Part shown: positions 1 to 6,698 of the stretch, in pieces
Layout: the number at the start of each line of letters is the position of its first letter
Position numbering within the stretch: position 1 is the stretch's first letter
Assembly (NCBI GenBank): GCA_021799315.1
Contig: JAJZAR010000025.1
Coordinates: forward strand, 1 to 15,365
DNA: 15,365 nt
Origin: Thermoplasmata archaeon
GTDB lineage: Archaea > Thermoplasmatota > Thermoplasmata > Thermoplasmatales > Thermoplasmataceae
Direction of reading: 5' to 3'
Translations under genes and position numbers: made by a program
The notes under the pieces: generated by a model
Database searches by the model: none
The model's input: the letters and a program-made list of their open reading frames with translations, nothing else
What the model was told of the DNA's origin: nothing

Positions 1-290
1 CGCGAGACAGTAGGGTTGCTTCTCTGTGGGAGTGTTCGATGTCTGAAGGGAAGGAGCCTTTAGTACGAGAGGAACGGGGGTTCGTGGCTTCTGGTTTATC
101 GATTGTCCGGCAGGGCATTGTCGAGTAGCCACGCCATACACGGATAAAAGCTGAAAGCATCTAAGCTTGAAGCCGACCCTGAAAAGAGACATCGTCTGAG
201 ACCTCTCATAAAAGATGAGATTGATAGAACTGGGATGTAAGTGCCGAGGTTCGCCGAGGTATTCAGTCCACAGTAACTAACAGGTCGAAT
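1..290 (+). rRNA. 23S ribosomal RNA, 3' end (partial)
   Basis: The last ~290 nt of a large-subunit rRNA; the 5' part lies outside the window. The sarcin-ricin loop, target of the elongation factors, is seen as AGTACGAGAGGAACGG at 62-77. The conserved element GCTGAAAGCATCTAAGC follows at 150-166, and the archaeal-style tail CAGTAACTAACAGGTCGA ends near 290. The exact 3' terminus cannot be fixed because the pairing 5' flank is missing. No 5S rRNA or tRNA follows before the next protein gene, which fits the dispersed rRNA genes known in Thermoplasma relatives. Confidence 0.97.
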
Positions 291-333
291 GCACAATCCA
301 TGTTATTGAACATTAAATGGTCATACCAAGTGC

Positions 334-348
334 TTTTTTATTATTTTT
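334..348 (+). terminator. T-rich terminator after 23S rRNA
   Basis: A run of T residues broken only by a few A (334-348) lies ~45 nt beyond the estimated rRNA end, and a second T-rich patch follows at 371-386. Archaeal RNA polymerase is known to stop at such oligo-T tracts without a hairpin. The assignment rests on position and composition only. Confidence 0.5.
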
Positions 349-458
349 AGTTAAATATGTTTTAGGTTTACTTTTGTTTTTGATTTTAAAAGCGTGTTAA
401 AGCTTAATATTGCTAATTTACGTATTTATATTATCACGTTAAAAGAAATTAGTTCAAA

Positions 459-467
459 TTATATACT
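459..467 (+). promoter_or_regulatory. TATA box for the zinc-ribbon membrane protein gene
   Basis: TTATATACT is centred 24 nt before the ATG at 487. That is the normal archaeal distance from TATA box to transcription start, so the mRNA probably begins at or next to the start codon (leaderless). It decides the start at 487 against an in-frame ATG at 394, which would place the box inside the gene. Confidence 0.55.
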
Positions 468-486
468 AAATAGTATTAGCAGTAGT

Positions 487-1269
487 ATGGGTCAGGATTT
501 TACACCCGAGGGACACGAGTCCAAGTACTGCGTAAATTGTGGTGCGAGAATAGATAAGAATGCTATGATTTGTCCAGGTTGTGGGGTAAGACAACCTAAC
601 GGGTTTAACACATTGACTGGTTTTTTTAATACCGGAGGGTCACCTCCAAGTACAGAAGAAGACTGGAATGCATTGAGATTTATAGAAAGAGGATCTATTG
701 CCATTATTATAGGTGTGATTCTGGGTTTCTTTACTAGGTTAGATATTCCTCTTTACGCCTTTAGTTCACCATTTAATTACAGTGGAGCGGCCTTTGGATT
801 CACCGGATTTCTTTTAATATTCACATTCATACCAGCTGTAGCGTTCCTGTTTTACGCTAATATGAATTATAGAAAGAGTTTCTCAATATACAGTAAAAAG
901 GAACCGCAATCCTTTTCCCTGGCTCTGGAACTTAGTAAATTTCTATATGCGGGCATTGTGTTAATTGTCATTGGCATATTTTTGATCATTTTTATCGTTG
1001 AGGGTCTTGCATATGCTAACCCTTTTGTAGTACTCTTATTTATTGCACCCATTATCCTTGGGGCCATTTTCATAATACTTGGATACATCGGAATTATATT
1101 GGGCCTGTGGAAGATCGGAACGAGATTCAATGATGCACTCATGCAGGTGGGCTCAATACTTTTTATAATTCCATATGTTTCAATAATAGGGGGCATACTT
1201 GTTTACGTTTCTGCAAGAATGATGAGAAACAACATGACCTCAACAACTGGACCTCAAACTGCGGTATGA
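487..1269 (+). CDS. Zinc-ribbon multi-pass membrane protein, function unknown
   Basis: 260 residues from ATG 487. The N-terminus carries a zinc ribbon with four cysteines, C15-x2-C18 and C29-x2-C32 (CVNCG...CPGCG), followed by a flexible Gly/Pro/Asn/Thr linker to about residue 58. Hydrophobic segments follow near 68-92, 103-124, 154-176, 178-208 (long, possibly two helices) and 221-243, with a short basic and Thr-rich tail. The layout resembles archaeal zinc-ribbon plus DUF973-like membrane proteins, but I cannot confirm that family by eye. An in-frame ATG at 394 would add 31 residues rich in Ile, Asn and Ser; it is disfavoured because a TATA box sits just before 487. No Shine-Dalgarno motif is seen, which fits a leaderless mRNA. 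It converges on the Mrp gene with 44 nt between stops. Role unknown. Confidence 0.8.
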   Translation: MGQDFTPEGHESKYCVNCGARIDKNAMICPGCGVRQPNGFNTLTGFFNTGGSPPSTEEDWNALRFIERGSIAIIIGVILGFFTRLDIPLYAFSSPFNYSGAAFGFTGFLLIFTFIPAVAFLFYANMNYRKSFSIYSKKEPQSFSLALELSKFLYAGIVLIVIGIFLIIFIVEGLAYANPFVVLLFIAPIILGAIFIILGYIGIILGLWKIGTRFNDALMQVGSILFIIPYVSIIGGILVYVSARMMRNNMTSTTGPQTAV

Positions 1270-1313
1270 ACGAAATTCAACCACAGTTATCTTTGGCAAT
1301 ATGGGTGAAGAAC

Positions 1314-2180
1314 TTATTCTTTCTCCACTATGTCAACAATCTTTTTTGATATTCCCTCATATATTGTTCTGATTTCATCTGAAATTTCGACCGCTGGAAC
1401 ACCATTATCTGCTGTTTCCACGATTTCGGGATAAATAGGAATTCTTCCAAGAAACGGGACACCAAGCTCTTCAGCCATTTTCTCAGCTCCACCTGTTTTG
1501 AATATGTCTGTTTTCTTTCCGCAATGGGGGCAGATAAAGCCACTCATATTTTCAACAACTCCTACAACTTTAATGTGCATCTGTTCTGCAAAATTTATGG
1601 CCTTCTGAGCATCAAGCAGAGCAAGATCCTGAGGTGTTACAACAATGATCACACCATCGGCCTGAGGCACAAGTTGTGACACTGTTAGAGCCTCATCACC
1701 AGTTCCGGGCGGAAAGTCCATGATCATGTAATCCGTATCTTCCCACATTGCATCTTCAAGAAATTGCTGAACAGCCTTATGTCTCAATGCACCTCTCCAT
1801 ATTACGGCCGTTTTTTCATCTGGCAAAAGAAAAGCCATAGAAATCACTTTCACTCCAAATTGGGTCTCTATGGGGATTATACGATCCTTGGCAGTGTACA
1901 ATTTCTCCTTTGTAACTCCAAGAAGCTTGGGGTCATCTGGTCCATTAATGTCCGCATCAATGAGGCCAACATGGTGTTTCTTGGCCAAAGTAACTGCCAG
2001 ATTTACTGCGAAGGTGCTCTTTCCCACACCTCCCTTACCACTCATGATCATTATGGTGTGCTTAACATCTTTATATTTAACAGAAGCTGTCGGTGCGCTC
2101 TGCAATGGTGGGGGAGGTGTGTTTATCTTTATTTTTCCCCTGGGTTGGTACTTTGATTCTTTGTTCTCATTTTCAGTCAT
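1314..2180 (-). CDS. mrp: Mrp/NBP35-family Fe-S cluster carrier ATPase
   Basis: 288 residues, the usual size for the Mrp/ApbC/NBP35 group of P-loop ATPases, which bind a [4Fe-4S] cluster between two subunits and hand it to apoproteins in the cytosol. The deviant Walker A motif GKGGVGKST lies at 48-56, followed by DADINGPDDP at 75-84, MDFPPGTGDE near 154-163 and the conserved CPHC pair (C217, C220) that holds the shared cluster. The first 40 residues form a Pro-rich, probably disordered extension without the DUF59 domain found in some bacterial Mrp proteins. The start at 2180 lies about 24 nt downstream of a TATA-like box, so translation is probably leaderless. The gene is divergent from the glucan operon, with no obvious functional link to it. 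Confidence 0.95.
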   Translation of the reverse strand: MTENENKESKYQPRGKIKINTPPPPLQSAPTASVKYKDVKHTIMIMSGKGGVGKSTFAVNLAVTLAKKHHVGLIDADINGPDDPKLLGVTKEKLYTAKDRIIPIETQFGVKVISMAFLLPDEKTAVIWRGALRHKAVQQFLEDAMWEDTDYMIMDFPPGTGDEALTVSQLVPQADGVIIVVTPQDLALLDAQKAINFAEQMHIKVVGVVENMSGFICPHCGKKTDIFKTGGAEKMAEELGVPFLGRIPIYPEIVETADNGVPAVEISDEIRTIYEGISKKIVDIVEKE

Positions 2181-2197
2181 GGCTCAGCATCGGTGGA

Positions 2198-2209
2198 AAT
2201 TATTATAAT
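2198..2209 (-). promoter_or_regulatory. TATA box for mrp
   Basis: Read on the minus strand this is GATTATAATAAT or close to it, centred about 24 nt upstream of the mrp ATG at 2180. The spacing predicts transcription starting at the A of the start codon. Confidence 0.5.
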
Positions 2210-2308
2210 CTTATCATTCTTTTACAAAATCTAAAGGCAGTATGGACACTTTGCTTTCATCCTTGAATATTCCTGATAACATTTCAATCATCCCATAATA
2301 TGAGTAAT

Positions 2309-2317
2309 ACTATATAC
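2309..2317 (+). promoter_or_regulatory. TATA box for the glucan operon
   Basis: ACTATATAC is centred ~25 nt before the ATG ATG pair at 2338/2341. It is the only clear TATA-like element between mrp and glgB that points rightward, so it is the best candidate promoter for the whole glgB-glgE-treS-mak operon. A start at ~2338 would place 240 nt before glgB, and all of it is covered by a small open frame. Confidence 0.45.
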
Positions 2318-2337
2318 CCATGAAACACTTTATAACA

Positions 2338-2577
2338 ATGATGAAAGCCAGAGAAGTACTAAATTTATTTAAGAACTCATCTAAAGCTTTTCATGTCTAC
2401 ATAAATAGGGGCAGTGTGAGAAGTACGACAATCAAAAACTTGAACAATACGGATGAGAAAGCAGCTCAGCGAGTCACTGCTATTTCCGGAATCTGTGTTA
2501 AAGGTGGAAAAAATCATTACTGGTGGAAAATGAAGACTAGATGCAAAGAACAGATAGGAATCAATGGTGATCGTTAA
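2338..2577 (+). CDS. Small basic protein or leader ORF, unrecognised
   Basis: 79 residues from ATG 2338; an in-frame ATG at 2320 would add six. The sequence is basic, has two cysteines (in SGICVKGG and KTRCKEQ) and an aromatic patch HYWW, and has no signal peptide, membrane helix or motif I recognise. Its TAA stop (2575-2577) directly abuts the glgB ATG, and the glgB ribosome site lies inside its last codons, as expected for translational coupling. The 2338 start sits ~25 nt after a TATA box, as in the leaderless genes nearby. Against it: the composition is less protein-like than its neighbours, and an 80-codon frame can arise by chance. It may be a true operon member, a regulatory leader ORF or an open 5' UTR. 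Confidence 0.35.
   Translation: MMKAREVLNLFKNSSKAFHVYINRGSVRSTTIKNLNNTDEKAAQRVTAISGICVKGGKNHYWWKMKTRCKEQIGINGDR
2566..2572 (+). promoter_or_regulatory. Ribosome binding site of glgB
   Basis: GGTGATC matches seven consecutive positions of the complement of the 16S rRNA 3' end and lies 5 nt before ATG 2578. It supports 2578 over the downstream in-frame ATG at 2614, which has only a weak GGAAGG before it. Confidence 0.6.
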
Positions 2578-4782
2578 ATGGTTAAGGAAAGCCATGGCTC
2601 TGGAAGGCAGTCTATGGAGAAGAAAGAATTAATAAATCTTCTAAGATATTTCAATCTTCATGACCCATCCAGTTTACTCGTTCCAGAACAGATCGAAGGG
2701 CGTATGCATTTTCGCATTTTTGAACAAAGGGCTTTAGAAATATGGCTGGAAAATGGCAGTGAAGTCATACCCATGAGGAAAACCGCAGAGGGTTTTTTTG
2801 AAGCTGATGTGAATAGCAAAAATGAGTGCCAGGACATGCTGGTATGTTTCAAGGATGAATCAGGATATGTTGATAGAAGACATTATGCCTATGCTTTCAA
2901 ACCTGTTGTGGAAAATGAACTCCTAGAATATCAGACGAGAGATCTGTTTAATGCATACGAGTTTCTTGGAGCCAGAAGCAAAGAAGTCAATGGTGTCAGA
3001 GGGATCAATTTCACAGTCTATGCTCCAAGTGCGAGATGCGTTTCTGTCATGGGAAATTTCAATCACTGGAGTAAAACTTCCAACCCAATGTTTCCCTTTG
3101 GCAGATCTGGCATATGGGCATTGTTCATTCCTGACATTAGTGAAGGAGAGGTGTATAAATTTGGCATTAGAGGAGCTCATGGAGAAATTCTGGAAAAGTC
3201 TGATCCCTATGCGTTCCAGACAGAACTGAGGCCAAGAACTGGATCTGTTGTTGCTTTTGGCAAGTTTGAGTGGAATGACAGAAAATGGCTGAGAGATCGT
3301 GCTCTCGATAATCAGGAAGAGAAGCCCATAAGCATCTACGAAGTACATCTTGGATCATGGTTGAGAAAAGATCAGAGTATGTATGAATCCTATCTATCCA
3401 TAGAGGAAAAGCTTATTCCATATCTTGAGGAGAATGGTTTCACTCACGTTGAGTTCATGCCAGTTATGGAGCATCCTCTCGATGACTCGTGGGGATACCA
3501 GATAACGAGCTACTTTGCCCCCACCTCGCGATTTGGAAATCCTGATGGGTTGAAACATCTTATAAACGCATTTCATACCAGAAACATTGGTGTGATACTG
3601 GACTGGGTGCCTGCTCATTTTCCAAAGGACAGCCACAGTCTTGGTGGGTTTGATGGCACACAGCTATACGAGTATGAAGATCCAAGAAAGAGAGAACAAC
3701 CAGACTGGGGCACAATTGTTTTCGATTATTCCAGACCTCATGTGCGAAATTTTCTTATCTCCAATGCATCTTACTGGATAAAAGAATTTCACTGCGATGG
3801 CTTGAGAATTGATGCTGTTTCATCAATGCTTTATCTTGATTACTCCAGATCAGAAGGACAATGGACGCCAAATATTTACGGCGGAAGGGAAAATCTTGAA
3901 GCTATAGCTTTTCTGAAGGATCTGAATAATCACATAAGAAGTACACTTCCCGGAGTGATTATGATTGCAGAGGAATCTACTGCATGGGGTGGTATCACAA
4001 AGGAAGTAAAATATGGTGGCCTGGGATTCCACATGAAGTGGAATATGGGGTGGATGCACGACACTCTTGATTACTTTTCCAGGGATCCGGTTCATAGAAA
4101 ATATCATCAGAACAAAATTACCTTCAGTTTCTGGTACTGCTTTTCCGAGAAGTATGTTTTGCCCTTATCCCATGACGAAGTGGTTTATGGAAAGGGATCC
4201 ATATTGCAAAAGATGCCAGGTGATCGCTGGCAGAAATTTGCAAATGTGAGGCTGTTATATGCTTACATGTATGCTTTTCCAGGAAAGAAGTTGCTATTCA
4301 TGGGCGACGAGATCGGCGTAAATCAGGAATGGAATTTTGCCACAGGCCTTATGAACAATGTGGAACCGGATTCGTTGATGACTGGTTTAAAAACACTTTT
4401 AGATGATCTCAACAATTTCTACAGGAAGACTAGTTTTCTGGGGCATTCCGATTTTGCATCAGAAACCTTTCAGTGGATTGATAATAGCGATTCGGAAAAC
4501 AGTGTAATCTCATTTATGAGACGTGAATCTGGAAGCAACCAAACCATAATATTCATATTCAATTTCACACCTGTTGTCAGGACAAACTATCGCATTGGCG
4601 TGCCAGAAAGCGGATACTGGAAGGAAACTATAAATTCAGATTCTCAGTACTACGGTGGAAGTGGAGTGGGAAATCTGGGAGGCAAGGAAGCGGAAGACAT
4701 TGTATCCCATGGGTTCAGGCAGTCCCTGCCACTGACATTGCCGCCCCTTGGCGCCCTATTTCTTATAAAGGATGGTAAGTGA
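2578..4782 (+). CDS. glgB: 1,4-alpha-glucan branching enzyme (GH13)
   Basis: 734 residues, matching full-length bacterial-type GlgB. It cuts alpha-1,4-glucan chains and rejoins them through alpha-1,6 links, giving branched glycogen in the cytosol. An N-terminal beta domain (~35-110) precedes a CBM48 domain (~140-230, with FTVYAPSARCVSVMGNFNHW). The GH13 barrel then has the GlgB signatures YEVHLGSW (254-261), DDSWGYQ (302-308) and GLRIDAVSSMLYLDYSR (408-424). By alignment with E. coli GlgB the catalytic residues are D412 (nucleophile), E465 (acid/base, in IAEES) and D533 (in LSHDEVVYGKGS). All are present, so the enzyme should be active. The C-terminal beta domain ends near 734. It is first of four overlapping glucan genes, and its stop overlaps the glgE start. 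Many archaea use an unrelated GH57 branching enzyme, so this form may be acquired. Confidence 0.97.
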   Translation: MVKESHGSGRQSMEKKELINLLRYFNLHDPSSLLVPEQIEGRMHFRIFEQRALEIWLENGSEVIPMRKTAEGFFEADVNSKNECQDMLVCFKDESGYVDRRHYAYAFKPVVENELLEYQTRDLFNAYEFLGARSKEVNGVRGINFTVYAPSARCVSVMGNFNHWSKTSNPMFPFGRSGIWALFIPDISEGEVYKFGIRGAHGEILEKSDPYAFQTELRPRTGSVVAFGKFEWNDRKWLRDRALDNQEEKPISIYEVHLGSWLRKDQSMYESYLSIEEKLIPYLEENGFTHVEFMPVMEHPLDDSWGYQITSYFAPTSRFGNPDGLKHLINAFHTRNIGVILDWVPAHFPKDSHSLGGFDGTQLYEYEDPRKREQPDWGTIVFDYSRPHVRNFLISNASYWIKEFHCDGLRIDAVSSMLYLDYSRSEGQWTPNIYGGRENLEAIAFLKDLNNHIRSTLPGVIMIAEESTAWGGITKEVKYGGLGFHMKWNMGWMHDTLDYFSRDPVHRKYHQNKITFSFWYCFSEKYVLPLSHDEVVYGKGSILQKMPGDRWQKFANVRLLYAYMYAFPGKKLLFMGDEIGVNQEWNFATGLMNNVEPDSLMTGLKTLLDDLNNFYRKTSFLGHSDFASETFQWIDNSDSENSVISFMRRESGSNQTIIFIFNFTPVVRTNYRIGVPESGYWKETINSDSQYYGGSGVGNLGGKEAEDIVSHGFRQSLPLTLPPLGALFLIKDGK

Positions 4783-6698
4783 ATATGTATCAGGATATAT
4801 ACATAGAAAATGTAACTCCATCTGTGGATGGTGGATCAGGCATAGCTGTTGCGCAGGTAGGAGATCTCATCACTGTAAATGCAACAATTTATGCAGCATC
4901 TCATCAGGCACTGGTAGCCATGGTCAGATTGTATAATAATAGGGGTAAGGAGTTGCAGAAATTGTTCATGAACCACGTGAAGGACGATACCTTTTCTTCT
5001 AATATTATAATCACAGAACCAGGAAACTATTACTTCACCATCACGGCATGGATAAACAGGATAGATACCCTTACCCATGGAATATTATCATGGATGGCTG
5101 CCGGGGAAGATGTGTCAGGAGATCTGAAGGAGCTTTCCGCAATAGTTGATTCGATGGAATTAAGGGCAAAGGGTCATTCTAAGCGGAAATTTGCAAAACT
5201 AAGGGTCATTCTGGATCCTAAGCACATTGACGAAAAATTACCTGATGTAATAAGTTCAAACTTTATGCCACAGATCTGGAAATATGGCGATAAGCCCGGG
5301 TTATTTAGAACTGGTAAATACCGCATACACGCATATTTAGGAGTTCTTGACAGATCATGGTATGAAGCTTTCCCCAGGTCACAACCTCAAGCAGGGAAAA
5401 AAACCGGAAATTTCCGATCAATGATGGAACAGCTGACAAGAATCAGTGCAATGGGATTTGATATACTGTATCTTCCTCCAATCCATCCCATTGGAAAAAC
5501 TAACAGAAGAGGGAAAAATGGCGTGATACCATGCAAACAGGACGATGTGGGGAGCCCATGGGCAATAGGGAATGAAATTGGTGGCCATAGAGAAATCAAT
5601 CCAGAACTTGGGGACATGAAAGATTTCAAGGCACTCATTGAAGAAGCTGAAAAAAACCACATGCAGGTGGCCATAGATATAGCATTTCAATGCTCACCAG
5701 ATCATCCCTATGTACGGAACCATCCTGAATGGTTCCAGAGACGTACGGATGGAACCATAAGATACGCTGAAAACCCGCCAAAAAAATATTTTGACATATA
5801 TCCCTTTGATTTTTACTGCAAAGATAGGGAAGGATTATGGAACGAGCTGAAGGATGTTGTTCTTTTCTGGAGGAAATCAGGAGTGAAATTTTTCCGCGTT
5901 GACAATCCGCATACAAAACCCATAGGATTCTGGGAATGGCTCATAGGCGAGGTAAAGAAAGAGTATCCCGACACTTACTTTCTCAGCGAATCCTTTACAA
6001 CAGAAAATCTAATGTACAGGTTGAGCAAGGCAGGTTTTGATCTATCTTACAGCTACTTCACATGGAAGAATTCTGACTGGGAGATAAAGGAGTATTTTTC
6101 CCAGCTGAACAAAAGTGAGTATTCATCCTTTTACACTCCAGTCCTATTCACGAATACTCCTGATATACTCAGCTTTGCACTGCAAAAGGGGGGCAGACCT
6201 GAATTCATCCTGAGGGCAATCCTTGCAGCAACTCTTGGCACATCGTGGGGCATATACAGTGGATATGAAATCTGCGAAGATAATGGCATTCCAGGAAGGG
6301 AGGAATATATGAATTCTGAAAAATATGAAATTAAAAAAAGGGATTTTGACAGGGAAGTATCCATAGCTGAAGAGATTGCTCTATTGAACAGTATACGGAA
6401 AAAATACAGACAGTTCAGGGAAAGGGGAAACCTGAACTTCCTTCAAACTACAAACCCCGCTGTTCTTGCGTATTCCAGAGGACATGGATCTGATAAGATC
6501 GTCGTAGTGCTGAATATTGATCCCTCAAAGGTTCAGGAAGCCATGGTCAGGATTCCAGAAGAATGGAATCAGCCGCATTCCTTTAATGTCATAGACGTAT
6601 ACAATGGTACAAACTACACATGGAACAGTGGCGAAAATTTTGTAAGGCTCACTCCAGAATTCAAGCCTGTTCATATTTTGCAGAAGGTGGCACTTTGA
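4779..6698 (+). CDS. glgE: Alpha-1,4-glucan:maltose-1-phosphate maltosyltransferase (GH13_3)
   Basis: 639 residues, close to bacterial GlgE (about 650-700). It transfers maltosyl units from maltose 1-phosphate to the non-reducing ends of alpha-1,4-glucan, releasing phosphate. An N-terminal beta domain (~5-100) leads to the GlgE motif DRSWYEAFPRS (191-201), LPPIHPIGKTNRRGKNG (232-248) and the hallmark FRVDNPHTKP (372-381). Nucleophile D375, acid/base E404 (LSESFT) and stabiliser D462 (TNTPDIL) keep the spacing of characterised enzymes. NPHTKP and the short SESFT loop separate it from hydrolytic GH13 amylases. I chose GTG 4779, which overlaps the glgB stop as GTGA and has AAAGGAT 5 nt upstream; ATG 4785 is the alternative and would remove two residues. 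It implies glucan extension from maltose 1-phosphate, not ADP-glucose. Confidence 0.95.
   Translation: MNMYQDIYIENVTPSVDGGSGIAVAQVGDLITVNATIYAASHQALVAMVRLYNNRGKELQKLFMNHVKDDTFSSNIIITEPGNYYFTITAWINRIDTLTHGILSWMAAGEDVSGDLKELSAIVDSMELRAKGHSKRKFAKLRVILDPKHIDEKLPDVISSNFMPQIWKYGDKPGLFRTGKYRIHAYLGVLDRSWYEAFPRSQPQAGKKTGNFRSMMEQLTRISAMGFDILYLPPIHPIGKTNRRGKNGVIPCKQDDVGSPWAIGNEIGGHREINPELGDMKDFKALIEEAEKNHMQVAIDIAFQCSPDHPYVRNHPEWFQRRTDGTIRYAENPPKKYFDIYPFDFYCKDREGLWNELKDVVLFWRKSGVKFFRVDNPHTKPIGFWEWLIGEVKKEYPDTYFLSESFTTENLMYRLSKAGFDLSYSYFTWKNSDWEIKEYFSQLNKSEYSSFYTPVLFTNTPDILSFALQKGGRPEFILRAILAATLGTSWGIYSGYEICEDNGIPGREEYMNSEKYEIKKRDFDREVSIAEEIALLNSIRKKYRQFRERGNLNFLQTTNPAVLAYSRGHGSDKIVVVLNIDPSKVQEAMVRIPEEWNQPHSFNVIDVYNGTNYTWNSGENFVRLTPEFKPVHILQKVAL

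Noticed and set aside
96..296. 66-codon minus-strand frame
   Set aside because: It falls inside conserved 23S rRNA sequence.
394..486. N-terminal extension of the zinc-ribbon protein from ATG 394
   Set aside because: It is low-complexity Ile/Asn/Ser sequence, contains the TATA box and lies before the zinc ribbon; the start at 487 explains the promoter spacing better.
1270..1313. Terminator hairpin between the convergent zinc-ribbon and mrp genes
   Set aside because: No clear stem-loop or long T-run is visible in this 44-bp gap.
1764..2208. Plus-strand frames of 112 and 130 codons across mrp
   Set aside because: Both are antisense to a well-conserved Mrp gene and show no domain or start signal.
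2923..3348. 141-codon frame on the minus strand inside glgB
   Set aside because: It lies wholly within a gene with intact catalytic motifs and encodes no recognisable domain; it is an antisense shadow.
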